In this document: positions 24,001 to 35,259 of the stretch, piece after piece
How the letters are laid out: each line of letters opens with the position of its first letter
How positions within the stretch are numbered: position 1 is the first letter of the stretch
DNA from: Dactylorhiza incarnata
Lineage: Eukaryota; Streptophyta; Magnoliopsida; Asparagales; Orchidaceae
Length of the DNA: 64,000 bases
Assembly (NCBI GenBank): GCA_033032865.1
Contig: JAWHQI010000613.1
Location: forward strand, 372,001-436,000
Reading direction: 5' to 3'
Position numbers and translations under genes: made by a program
The notes under the pieces: model-generated
The model's input: the letters and a program-made list of their open reading frames with translations, nothing else
What the model was told of the DNA's origin: nothing
The model's database searches: none

Positions 24001-26695
24001 TTGGAGACCTCCTCTCTGATGGGCAACGCCAGCTTGGTCGCCACTTCTCTCTTCTTTTGCTGGACGGGCTTGAACTCAGGAGATACGTTTAGATGATGAC
24101 AAGCCACGTCTGGATCCACTCCTGGCATATCCTCCGCTGACCAAGCGAAGATATCCAGATTCCCCAACAGACAGGAGATTAGCTCCACTTTCTCCTCTTC
24201 TGACAACTCAGCGTTGATGACCAGCTTCTTTTCTGCCCCCTCAGCAATAGGAACTTCTTGGGTCGCTTGGGCAGGTTCCAAGTGGGCCCCTTCTCGATCC
24301 TTTCCTTCCTCGGCGGCCTCTGGAGACTCAGCAACCTCCAAACATCATCCATGATCTTGGGAAGTGGAGCGCCGGTGACCATGTTGACAGTTCGGACGTA
24401 GCACTCCCGAGCTACCTTTGGGTTGCTTCTGACCCGATACTGTTTTCCTTCAGCAGCGAACTTGAGGGCAAGGTGAAAAGTGGACACTGTTGCTCTATAC
24501 GCATTGAGAACCGGCCTCCCGAAGATAGCGCAGTAGTTGCTTGGGGCATCTACTACCACGAAATTGATCAACTTTATCACCCCTCCAAGAGAGACCAGGA
24601 GCTTCACTGAACCCTCTACTTCCTTCTTTTCCCCAGAAAAATCGTAGAGGGGCCCATCAGTGGAAAGTAGACGCTTTCCGGTCTTAAGGGCCTCGAAAGT
24701 CGGGCGAAAAAGGAGATTGACGGAGCTGCCGGTATCAATCAGAGTCTTGTGGACTGTATAGTTTTCGATGATGGCCTTGATAACCACCGCATCATCGAAA
24801 GGATTGACATTGGGGGGAAGGTCCTCCTGACCAAACGTGACAATAGTGCTTTCGGGAGGAGAACTTGTAGTGGCTGCCACTTCCTGCTTTAGAATTCTCG
24901 CAATGCTGGATTTGCGAGATGATTCCGCTCCAGCTCCCCCATGGATACAATAGATGTCCCCTAAGGGGCCCACATCATTGACTTCGACGCATTCGGTAGA
25001 AGGATGGATGTCACCATAGCAGTCGACGTCCTCGACGTCGGCGCATTCCCAGGTCACTTCTACTGTTTCCTTCTCCTTTTTCTTCTCGGTAGTTGGCTCA
25101 GCAGTTTTATCTTTCCGAACTAGACCACGGAGCTTTCCTTCTCCCAGGAGTCTTTCTATAAGCAGACGAAGACCTCGATAGTCTTCAGTTAGATGTCCCC
25201 CCTCTTTATGATATTCACAATAAAGGTTCGGATTTCGATTGCGAATATCCGACTTCAGAGGAGCAGGCCTTTTGAAATCTGGCCTCTTTTGCAGAATCTG
25301 GACTACTTCGTCCATGGTGACGTTTAGGGGAGTGAATGACTCTTGTGAATCATCGTATTGAGTTGATGGAATGACTGGAGGTGACTGCGCGGCAAACTGT
25401 TGCAAATATAACAGCATGATTTGCGGAAAGGGAGCAGATGGAGCGGGGGCGACGGCCAACGGTGGTTTCTGATCTTGAAACCGCTGATGGCCCATAAATG
25501 GTTGCTTATTTTTGTAGTTCCTTCCCCTTTGGGAACGGGGTTCAAAGTGGGACTGATTCGATGGTGGATGATGGAAGGACAGATTTGATGGCTCCTTGTC
25601 GCTTACCAGCTTCACGACGTAGTCTGGATTGCTCTTCTCTCCTCTGATAAACATATTTGCCAAACTTATCATTTCCTGATAAGTCTTAGGCTCCCTTATA
25701 TTTGCTTCGAACTTTAGGGGGCCCTCTCTTAGGCCATGGATGAGGGCAACCCTATACAGCTCCGGGTCCACATTTTGGACTTCCATGATCTCTTTCTGGA
25801 ATCGATCCACAAAACGAGCCCATGTCTCGCCTTCCCGTTGTTTTATATCGAAAAAGGCCGCCGGGCCACTCTTTCTCTTCCTTGAGGTGGAGAATCTCAG
25901 CAGGAATTCTCTTCGCAGCTCCGCGAAACAATGGATCGACCTGGGGTGCAAACCGTAAAACCATTCCCTCTCTTGTCCTTCAAAGGAGGTTACAAGAAGC
26001 TTGCACTTGGTTGCATCAGTTAAGGTTCTGAGAGCAATGGCTGACTCGAAAGCTTGTAAATGAACCGTGGGATCAGTCTCCCCATTGAAAGCTGGCAGGC
26101 GAGGCTCCCTGAAATTATTAGGGGCAGGCTCCCCTCTGACTTCGTCCACAAAGGGGGAAGTTTCTTCCATGTCTTCATACAGAGGAGCAGGGTAATAAGC
26201 CGCCGGAGCTGCGGCTATTCGCGGACAAGCCGCCTGATAAGAAGACCGGGCGGCAGCTTCTGGCGGGTAGGAGTGATGAATAGGAACTTCAGGCGGGTAG
26301 GAGAGACGGGCCGCGCCCTCCTGCGGGTAGGAAAGGTGGGCAGCGTGAGAAGTCGCCCCCTGGAAGTCGAGGACTCGAGCTGGCATGCTGTGCGCGGCTT
26401 CCTGATAGAAGTTTTTCCTAGCCGGGTCTTCTTGGTGGAGATGGAAATTAGCGGCTTGCGGTAGCGAGTAAGGAGGAGGTGGAGGAAGGACCGGGGTCAC
26501 CGCCTGATTAGCCGCGGCTTGTTGCGGAACTAGTCCCTCGGTTAGCATTGCTAAAGTCTGACTGATCGCTTCAAGTCGCTGATCAGTGGCCCTCTGAGCC
26601 CGCTCGGCTTCTCTCCTTGATTGCTCCAGGGCTTCCCATAAAGAGTCCTCGCTATGATCGGAGCGGTCTCCAAGGAGGAACTGACGGTCTGACAT
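21066..26695 (-). pseudogene. gag-pol of element A, one frameshift and one stop
   Basis: Polyprotein gene read leftward from ATG at 26695 (MSDRQF). Gag includes REWFYGLHPRS and the knuckle CEYHKEGGHLTEDY, whose last Cys is Tyr here. The protease has DTGSSVNLLF, RT has FLDAFSGYHQ and YVDDLL, the first RNase H is degenerate, the second has YVDGASG, and integrase has the HHCC zinc region and D,D,E residues (MDLIGPFP, TDNGPQF, NGQVEAA). The C-terminus has no chromodomain. Lesions: a one-base loss near 24340-24343 between protease and RT, and a TAG at 22536-22538 in the second RNase H, after which the same frame continues to 21066. A separate possible defect is the altered zinc knuckle. Transcription from A's own LTR is now separated from this gene by element B. 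Confidence 0.92.
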
Positions 26696-26748
26696 CGTGG
26701 CGAAAAGGATTTCACCGACAATCCGCGACCTGAAGGCCGCAGTGTTTC
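26696..26748 (-). other. Leader/primer-binding region of element A
   Basis: 53 bp between the gag ATG and the LTR end. On the minus strand it starts GAAACACTGCGG directly after the LTR's CA. A TTCA-loop hairpin (GCGGCC/GGTCGC arms, one G-U) is visible. There is no TGG expected of a tRNA 3'-end primer site. Confidence 0.5.
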
Positions 26749-26833
26749 TGTTGGGTCCGAGATCGCACTTCCGAGGGAAAACGGAGGCTGCGGGTTGCCG
26801 GTTACTTTTTGTGCAGAAGAATGAGACCGCTAG
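26749..26833 (-). repeat. 5' LTR of element A, left fragment
   Basis: First 85 bp (plus-strand order) of A's 5' LTR, starting TGTTGGGTCC and broken at GCTAG by the insertion of B. It continues at 40388. Confidence 0.9.
26829..26833. other. Left target-site duplication of element B (GCTAG)
   Basis: GCTAG directly precedes B's TGTTTACC; GCTAG also follows B's terminal AACA at 40383-40387. Uninterrupted LTRs in C have one GCTAG at this point. Confidence 0.95.
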
Positions 26834-27226
26834 TGTTTACCCGGGAAACCGCTTCCAGGAGGGATACTCCCAGACCGCGCGGTTTGCGGGTCTAAGTCGC
26901 CTGGTTCAGGTCAAACGAGGTCTATCGACTCCGGCTAGCACAGGCCGGGCGGTCTATGACAACTCAGGCCGCCTCCAAGTACTAAAGGTAATCAGAGCCC
27001 AAGTCCAACAGGACAAGCCGCGGTCTCAAGTCGGAAGTCGCGCGGCCTATGCAATAAAGGCAGCCAAGGTCCAAAGTCAAAGAACAAGCCGCGGTTTCAT
27101 AGCAGAGACCAAGCGGGTAGCCTCATCGCTTTGGCCTCCTCATCTCTAGCTACTGGTCAGACAAGTCAGAAGGGCAAGCCGCCAAGTCGCGCGGCTTATT
27201 TACTTCTCCTTTTGTGTATCCCGTCA

Positions 27227-27289
27227 CCGCCTGCCCGTTCCTCCTGTACCCGGGCAGGCGGTTATTTTATCCCTGCCCGCTCGGGCAGG
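27227..27289 (+). promoter_or_regulatory. Paired palindromes upstream of the LTR TATA box (element B)
   Basis: Palindrome 1: CCGCCTGCCCG (27227-27237) with CGGGCAGGCGG (27251-27261), an 11-bp perfect stem. Palindrome 2: CCTGCCCG (27272-27279), a 2-nt loop, and CGGGCAGG (27282-27289). Both share the core CCTGCCCG and lie 10-75 bp before TATAAATA. They are present in the LTRs of A, B, C and E, and degraded in C's left LTR and in one arm of B's 3' LTR. The regulatory role is inferred. Confidence 0.55.
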
Positions 27290-27299
27290 CCCCCAAGCC

Positions 27300-27307
27300 T
27301 ATAAATA
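27300..27307 (+). promoter_or_regulatory. TATA box of B's 5' LTR
   Basis: TATAAATA, about 300 bp before the LTR end and 357 bp before the gag ATG; drives gag-pol. Counterpart in the 3' LTR at 40073-40080. Confidence 0.8.
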
Positions 27308-27609
27308 GGGGGCGGCACTGTTCACAAGACAGGCACACTTGAATCTGGGAGCTCGCTTGTTTGAGCTGCGGACTCAAGTTTCCCGTCTTGCGGACTGTCT
27401 GACCGGCCGGCTTCTTTTTTCCTGCACTTGCAGCCCGCTGTAACCTCTTTTTTGTAATCAAAGGAAAGCCCGTCGCAAGAGTGGCATTCGCCGCGGTGGG
27501 CGAAGTCTGGTTTTGACCGCTGCCAGCGGTCTCCCTTTTTTCTACTTAAAAAGTAACCGACAACCCGCAGCCTCCGGTTTCCTTCGGAGGAGCGATCTCA
27601 GCCTCAACA

Positions 27610-27663
27610 GAAACACGCGACCTTCAGATCGCGGATTGTCGGCAAAATCCCTTTTCTACTATA
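27610..27663 (+). other. Leader and primer-binding region of element B
   Basis: 54 bp from LTR end to gag ATG, starting GAAACACGCGACC. The LTR end is fixed by the 3' LTR/TSD boundary, so the missing TGG is real. The first 25 bases are nearly unchanged in the diverged element E (61676-61700) and in C, suggesting functional constraint. A small hairpin with a TTCA-containing loop is possible. Confidence 0.55.
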
Positions 27664-30600
27664 ATGTCAGACCGTCAGTTCCCCCTTGGAGACCGCTCCG
27701 ATCATAGCGAGGATTCTCTATGGGAAGCCCTGGAGCAATCAAAGAGAGAAGCTGAGCGGGCTCAGCGGGCCACTGATCAGCGACTTGAAGAGATCAGTCG
27801 GACTTTAGCAATACTGACTGAGCGATTAGTCCCGCAACAGGCCGCGACTAATCGGGCGGGTACCCCAGTCCTTCCTCCACCTCCTCCCTACTCGCTACCG
27901 CAAGTCGCTAACTTCCAGCTCCATCAAGAAGACCCTGTGGCTAGGGAAAACTTCTACCAAGCCGCGCACAACATGCCAGCTCGAGTCCTCGACTTCCAGG
28001 GAGCGACTTCCCATGCTGCCCGTCTTTCCTACCCGCCGGAAGGCGCGGCTCGTCTCTCCTACCCGCCTGAAGTGCCCATCCATCACTCCTACCCGCCAGA
28101 AGCAGCCGCCCGGTCTTCTCATCAGGCGGCCTGTCCGCATATAGCCGCAGCTCCAGCGGCTTATTACCCTACACCTCAATATGAAGACATGGAAGAGACC
28201 TCTCCCTTTGTGGACGAAGTCAGGGGGGAACCTGCCCCTAATAATTTCAGGGAACCTCGCCTGCCAGCGTTCAATGGAGAGACTGACCCAACGGTTCATT
28301 TGCAAGCTTTTGAGTCAGCCGTTGCTCTCAGAACCCTGACCGATGCCACCAAATGCAAGCTTCTCGTAACCTCCTTTGAAGGACAAGCGAGGGAATGGTT
28401 CTATGGATTGCACCCCAGGTCGATCCATTGTTTCGCGGAGCTGCGAAAAGAATTCCTGCTAAGATTCTCCACCTCGAAGAAAAGAAAGAGTGGCCCGGCG
28501 GCCCTCTTTGATATAAAACAACGGGAAGGCGAAACATGGGCCCATTTTGTGGATCGATTCCAAAGAGAGATCATGGAAATCCAGAATGTGGACCCGGAGC
28601 TGTATAGGGTTGCCCTCATCCATGGCCTGAGGGAGGGCCCCCTAAAGTTTGAAGCAAATATAAGGGAGCCCAGGACTTATCAAGAGATGATAAGTCTGGC
28701 AAATATGTTTATCAGAGGAGAAAAGAGCAATCCAGATTACGTCGCGAAGTTGGTAAGCGACAAGGAGCCATCAAATACGTCCTTCCATCGTCCACCATCA
28801 AATCAGTCCCACTTCGAACCCCGCTCCCAAAGGGGGAGGAACTTCAAAAGTAAACAACCATTTATGGGCCATCAGCGATTTCAAGATCAGAAACCACCGC
28901 TGGCCATCGCTCCCGCTCCATCCGCTCTCCTTCCGCAGATCATGCCGGTATACTTACCACAGTATGCCGCGCAGCCACCTCCAGTCCTTCCATCAACTCA
29001 ATACGATAATTCGCAAGACTCGTTCACCCCCCTGAATGTCACCATGGACGAGGTAGTCCAAATTCTGCAAAAGAGGCCAGATTTCAAAAGGCCTGCTCCT
29101 CTGAAGTCGGATGTTCATAGTCGAAATCCGAACCTTTATTGTGAATACCATAAAGAGAGGGGACATTTGACTGATGATTGTCGGGCCCTTCGTCTGCTTA
29201 TAGAAAGGCTCCTGGGAGAAGGAAAGCTCCGGGGTCTGATTCAGAAAGATAAAATTGCTGAGCCAGCCACCGAGAAGAGAAAGGAGAAAGAAACAGTAGA
29301 AGTGACCTGGGAGTGTGCCGACGTCGAGGACGCCGGCTGTTATGGTGACATCCATCCCTCTACCGAATGCATCGAAGTCAATGATGTGGGCCCCTTGGGG
29401 GACATCTATTGTATCCATGGGGGAGCTGGAGCGGAATCATCTCGCAAATCCAGTATTGCAAGAGTTCTAAAACAGGAAGTGGCAGCCACAACAAGTTCTC
29501 CTCCCGAAAGCACTGTCGTCACGTTTGGTCAGGATGACCTTCCCCCTAATGCTAATCCTTTCGATGACGCGGTGGTCATTAAGGCCGTCATCGAAAACTA
29601 CACGGTCCACAAGATTCTGGTTGATACTGGCAGCTCCGTCAACCTCCTTTTCCGCCCAACTTTCGAGGCCCTGAAGACTGGAAAGCAGCTGCTTTCCACC
29701 GATGGGCCCCTCTATGGCTTTTCTGGGGAGAAGAAGGAAGTAGAGGGTTCAGTGAAGCTCCTGGTCTCTCTTGGAGGGGTGATAAAGTTGGTCAATTTTG
29801 TGGTGGTGGACGCCCCGAGCAACTACTGTGCTATCTTCGGGAGGCCGATTCTCAACGCATACAGAGCGGTAGTATCTACTTTTCACCTCGCTCTCAAGTT
29901 TGCCGCAGAAGGGAAACAATATCGGGTCAGGAGCAACCCAAAGGTGGCTCGGGAGTGCTACGTCCGAACTGTCAACGTGATCACTGACGTTCCACTTCCC
30001 GAGGCCGAGGCTGAGGTTTTGATGATTGCTGAATCTTCAGGGCCTGTAGAGGAAGAGAAGGATCAAGAAGGGGCTCACTTGGAACCTGCCCAAGCGACCC
30101 AAGAAGTTCCTGTTGCTGAGGAGACAGAAAAGAAACTAGTCATCAACGCTGAATTACAAGAGGAGGAGAAAGCGGAGCTAATCTCCTGCCTGCTGAAGAA
30201 TCTGGATGTCTTCGCTTGGTCAGCGGAGGACATGTCAGGGGTGGATCCGGACGTGGCTTGCCATCATCTCAATGTGTCTCCTGAGTTCAAGCCCGTCCAG
30301 CAGAAGAAAAGAGAAGTGGCGACCAAGCTGGCGTTGCCCATCAGAGAGGAGGTTTCCAAACTCCTAAAAGCTGGTTTTATTTCTGAGATTCAATATCCCA
30401 CGTGGATGTCGAACGTTGTAATGGTCAAAAAATCTGGTGGGAAGTGGCGCATGTGCGTAGACTTCACCAAACTCAATAAAGCGTGCCCTAAAGATTGTTA
30501 CCCTTTGCCTCAGATAGATGTTTTAGTTGATTCCGCGGTTGGGTATGGTTTTATGAGTTTCCTCGATGCCTTCTCTGGGTATCATCAAATCAAAATGCAT

Positions 30601-33304
30601 AAACCTGATATCCCGCATACCTCATTCATCACGAACGATGGGTGTTACTGTTATCTCGTAATGCTTTTCGGTCTCAAAAATGCGGGCGCAACATACCAAC
30701 GAATGATGGATACCGTTTTTAAAAATCAAAAGGGCAGGAACCTCGAAGTCTACGTTGATGACCTTCTTATAAAAAGCAAAACATTCTCGTTACACTTGGA
30801 AGACCTCGTAGAGACGTTCGCTACTCTACGGAGGTTTAAGTTAAAACTAAACCCATTAAAATGTGTATTCGGAGCAAGCAAAGGAAAATTTCTCGGGCAT
30901 CTTTTAACTCCTGATGGCCTTGCGCCAAACCCGGATAAAGTGAAAGCTATCCTTGATATGACCCCTCCTCAAAATACTAAAGAAGTTCAACAACTTGGGG
31001 GAAGACTGGCAGGATTGAGCAGGTTTATCTCTAAATCTGGAGATAAAAGTGCCCCATTCTTCAAAATACTACGAGGGGGATCGAAATTCGAATGGAGCAA
31101 AGAATGTGACAGGGCTTTCGAGCAGTTAAAGGAGCAATTAACTTCAACTCCGTTACTTCAAAGTCCCCGTGAGGGGGAGAACCTTTTCTTATATCTGGGA
31201 GTCGGACCAGATGCAGTAAGTTCTGTCCTTGTGCGGGAGGAAAAGAGGAAGCAGTTTCCAATATATTACGTTAGCCACATCCTTAAAGATGCAGAAACCA
31301 GATATTCGATCCTGGAGAAGCTGGCCTTGGCTTTGGTCATGTCATCACGAAGGCTCCGCCCCTATTTTCAGGCTCATTCCATTCAGGTGGTCTCGGACCA
31401 TCCACTAAAGAGCATCTTGGAAAAGCCGGATCATTCAGGAAGGTTGGCTAAATGGGCAATTGAGCTAAGCGAGTTCGAAATATCATATGTTCCCAGAACG
31501 GCAATAAAGGCACAAGTATTGGCAGATTTCTTGGTGGACACGACAGAGTCTAATCCAGAACAGAGAGTACAATCTCCCTTGGCTTGGATCATTTATGTGG
31601 ATGGGGCTTCTGGCAGAAACTCCGTGGGAGCCGGAGTGGTTCTGATCAGTCCAAATGGCGTCAGGCTGGAGCAGGCTAAGAAAATTCTTCTTTTCAGTTA
31701 CAAATAACCAGGCCGAATACGAAGCGTTCTTGGCTGGCTTGAGACTCGCGAAGGAGCTTGGGATAGAACATGTTCATGTGAAAACTGATTCTCTTGTGAT
31801 GGCCTCGCAGGTTCTGGGGAATTATGAAACAAGAGAACCAATGTTGAGAAAATATCTATTCCTAGCGAAGAAAGAAATTGGGAGATTCAAATCCTTCATC
31901 ATCGAACACATTCCGAGAACACAGAATGAAGAGGCAGACGAATTATCAAAGTTTGGTCTTCCGTCCGGAGGGGTGACCTCAGAAATTTTTCATCCAGCAA
32001 CAGATGGGACGGAAGAAGAGGAGCTCATGCAGATCGATCAAAATCCTTCCTGGAAAGATCCTTATGAACTATTTCTGTCAAAAGGGGAGTTTCATTCGTC
32101 AATCAAGGACAGAAATAGATTCAGAAGAAAGGCAGCCTACTACTACTTGATGGCAGGAGTCTTGTATAGGAAAACTCTGATTTCTCCCTCAGCACGGTGC
32201 GCTTCAGAAGAGGAGGTCCCGGCTATACTTCAGGAAATTCATTCGGGAGAGTGCGGTAGTCATTCAGGAGCAAAGACTTTGGAGAAAAGGATCTTGCGGC
32301 AGGGATATTTTTGGCCGACCATGAGGAAAGATGCTGAAGCATTTGCCAGGCGATGTGTCCAGTGCCAAAAGTTCGCTCCTCTTCAGCATTTGCCTGCTCA
32401 GTCACTCAGGTCGATAACCGCGTCGTGGCCTTTTGCAGTATGGGGAATGGATCTTATGGGACCTTTTCCAATGGCCAGTGGTCAGCGACGCTTTATCATT
32501 GTAATGATCGACTATTTCAGTAAGTGGATCGAGGCCAAAGCATTAGCGAAAACTACTACCCAAATTGTCAGAAACTTCATCTGGGGGGAAATAGTTTGCC
32601 GGCATGGAATACCGTTGGCAATCGTCACCGATAATGGTCCACAGTTCAATAATCCAGAGATGAAAAATTTTTGTGATCAGGTCGGGATTGATCTTCGGTT
32701 CGCCTCGGTACATCATCCGAGAACAAATGGGCAAGTAGAAGCAGCAAACAGGCAAATCCGACAACTCTTGATGAAAAGAGTCCTAAATCAAAAAGGAAAC
32801 TGGGCGGATCAGCTTCCTTCCATTCTTTGGACTCTTCGTACTACCCCGTCCTCAGCCACAGGGGAGACACCATTCAAGTTGTCTCATGGCTCAGAGGCCG
32901 TCGTTCCTGTAGAGTTTGAGGTGGTCACTCCAAGAGTTATGTTCGGAAAAGAAGGAGGAGAAGCATGGGTAGAATGCAATGACGAGGCTCTCAAGTGTAG
33001 TTTGGACCTAATCGAAGAACTTCAGGATGAGGCTACAATCAGGCAAGAAGAGGTCAAAAGAAGGATGGCAAAGTACTTTGACAAAAATGTCAGGGTAAAA
33101 CATTTTAAGGTCGGCGACCTTGTGTTAAAGAAAGTTGATGCAGCGGCTCGAACGGGTAGCGTCGGGAAGCTAGATCCGAATTGGGCTGGACCTTTCATCA
33201 TCAAGGAGGTACTAAAAAGTGGAGCTTATCACCTCCAAACAAGTGACGGAGAAGACATCCCGCGCACCTGGAGTGGCGACGACCTCAAACGGTTCTATCC
33301 TTGA
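27664..33304 (+). pseudogene. gag-pol of element B, single +1 frameshift in the second RNase H
   Basis: One long frame of about 1,880 codons starting MSDRQFPLGDRSDH, 55 bp after the LTR. Residues along the first part (27664-31707): Gag core about 220-330 (AREWFYGLHPRS), CHHC zinc knuckle C493-C506, aspartic protease D654-T-G, RT with YVDD at 1030-1033, a degenerate first RNase H, then a second RNase H with YVDGASG (D1313). One extra base near 31677-31682 moves the frame; the remainder (to 33304) completes this RNase H (NNQAEY, DSLVM) and integrase. Integrase has H196, H203, C234 and C237 (numbered from 31655) and D266, D326, E362, that is D,D(35)E. The dual RNase H is the hallmark of the plant Tat lineage. 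The frame is otherwise intact. The frameshift lies next to an A-run, so an assembly error is possible. Confidence 0.93.
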
Positions 33305-35259
33305 AATGTCCTTTTTATTCCTGCAGTTTTTTGAGATATTTTAATAAAAAAGCACCATACTGACACTTCTCCATGTCTGATATTTTCCTCTTTGTACTCT
33401 CTCATATCTATCAAACTCACTGAACCGCGGAGACATCGCCAAGTTCTGCTTGAACTCTCTCGGATTGTAGTCATTAGCGTAAAACCATAAAGATCGTGTG
33501 TAGCGGGGAGTTTTCGCACACATGTAGTGGTGGCTTGCCAATTCCCGAGCGGTGGTCTTCAGAACCTTGGATCCCGGCGGATATCCGACACACCCCTGCA
33601 TCAAGGGAGGTCTAGGTGAATGTTGGCTCTATCATGCCCCGAGGGGATATAATTACAGCTGTGATGATCCTTCTGAGGAAAGCAATGTCGGTATAGCCCC
33701 CGCGGCATAACCACACCTGCCCAACTGATCATCTTAGTCTGTGACTATCGAATACTCCAAGGTACTCTCGAGCGATGCCTAGGCGGGACCCACAACTAAG
33801 TTGATCTCTCTGAGGAAAGCAATGTCGGTATAGCCCCCGCGGCATAACCACACCTGCCCAATTGATCAACTCGGCTTGTAACCCTAGGCAAGAGAGCAGC
33901 CGAGTCGCTTACAGCCCTTATGACCACTTGAGGAAAGCAATGTTCGCCGCCTAGGCCCACCTGCCCACTTGGTCGTCTGGGTCTGTACTTTCTTCTCTTT
34001 ATTTATACAGCTTTTATGACCGCTTGAGGAAAGCAATGTTCGCCGCCTAGGCCCACCTGCCCACTTGGTCATCTGAGTCTGTAGTCATCTTTATAACATT
34101 ATAAGAGATTATCTCATTCCATATGGTCACTATAGACCGTTTGGAGAAGAAAGCAGGATTCCTATACATATAGCACAAACCGGACGACTTGATGATCAAA
34201 CCGTGCGGTTTGAAATAAGCAGATACCAAGCCTTTCAGGCGGTCTGATTAATAAACCAGGCGGTCTGGTAATTAAACCAGGCGGTCTCAAAATTAGCAGG
34301 TTCCAAGGTTGTCATGCGGCTCAATCTTTCAAACCGGACGGCTTGAAATAAAACTGGGTATCATTAAGGTATCAAGCTGAATATCAGGGGAGCAAGCATA
34401 ATCACGATCGGCCGATCTTATCATCCGGATTATGAATTTTATCATCCTTATGGGTTTCCATTCAATCCGATCAGATAATCACAGGATCTTTTAAATCAGG
34501 CAGTAACAATTTTCACTACAAATATTATGCCTGCTCATCATACGAATTTAATGCACAGTTCGTGCGGCTCGTTGTTCAAGACGGTTATAATTTTCACTAC
34601 AAGTATTATGCCTGCTCATCATACGAATTTAATGCACAGTTCGTGCGGCTTGTTGTTCAAGACGGTTATAACTTTCACTACAAGTATTATGCCTGCTAAT
34701 CGTACAAATTTAATATGCAGTTTGCGGATTAAGTATTAACCGCACGATCTATCGATTGGTCTTCTTGAGATCGGATATTCTCTTTATAGTCGCACGACTT
34801 GGTTATTTCAAAATACTGGATCGTTTATCTGATTGCATTCGCGAAGACTTGCCCTCTATCCCGGAAAGCAAGTATGCCGGGTCTAGTAGCAACCACTCGG
34901 CTTGATTGCGCCCGGTTTCTGGAATGTACACATTCGAAATAAAGTCGGCTCTTCTTCAGAACGAATTAAATAAATTCGACGCGGATTAACAGGAGCGGGC
35001 TGTGCCAGTATTTTTCAGATACTTTAACGAAGTCTCGGGGAGATCGCTATCCAAACCGGATAGATTAAACACTAAGGCGCACGTTTTGGTAAGATTCAAT
35101 ACAGAGAAATCACAAGCAAATACAAATAAGTCGCAGAAGGTAGACGGACAGATAAGTAAAAACTTTTCATTTCAATAAAACGCTGTTTACATTGTATTTT
35201 AAGCCGTCCGGCTAACAACATCAAGCCGGCGGCTATTCAAAATAAAAAACAAAATACAT
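33305..35259. other. Non-coding spacer between convergent gag-pol and Y (element B)
   Basis: No credible gene. It begins with a segment conserved after integrase in A and C, then four stem-loop modules (33663-34072), 2-3 degenerate 21-bp repeats (34226-34290), and two near-identical ~95-bp blocks at about 34515-34705 with ATTATGCCTGCTCATCATACG. Confidence 0.6.
33663..34072. repeat. Stem-loop module array of element B (four modules)
   Basis: Arms: GATGATC/GATCATC (33663-33669, 33727-33733); AGTTGATC/GATCAACT (33799-33806, 33864-33871); ATGACCA/TGGTCGT (33920-33926, 33970-33976, one pair only G-U); ATGACC/GGTCAT (34016-34021, 34067-34072). Every loop starts near GAGGAAAGCAATGT and ends near CACCTGCCCA. 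The GTTGATC module carries the long GCCCCCGCGGC loop here, but the short GCCGCCTAGGC-type loop in A and C. Confidence 0.8.

Larger units (their letters stand above)
26834..27609 (+). repeat. 5' LTR of element B (776 bp)
   Basis: Starts TGTTTACCCGGG and ends CTCAACA, that is TG...CA. It contains the palindrome pair and the TATA box listed separately. Compared with the 3' LTR, by eye: one T-run length change, one C/T near 27256 and one T/C near 27490. Confidence 0.95.

Noticed and set aside
26749..27609. A single bidirectional LTR between two divergent gag genes
   Set aside because: The GCTAG duplication and the LTR fragment at 40388-41078 show two LTRs of opposite orientation produced by nesting.
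27664..33304. Endogenous plant pararetrovirus as source of the protease/RT genes
   Set aside because: LTRs with target duplications, an integrase with D,D(35)E and dual RNase H identify LTR retrotransposons; caulimovirids lack LTRs and integrase.
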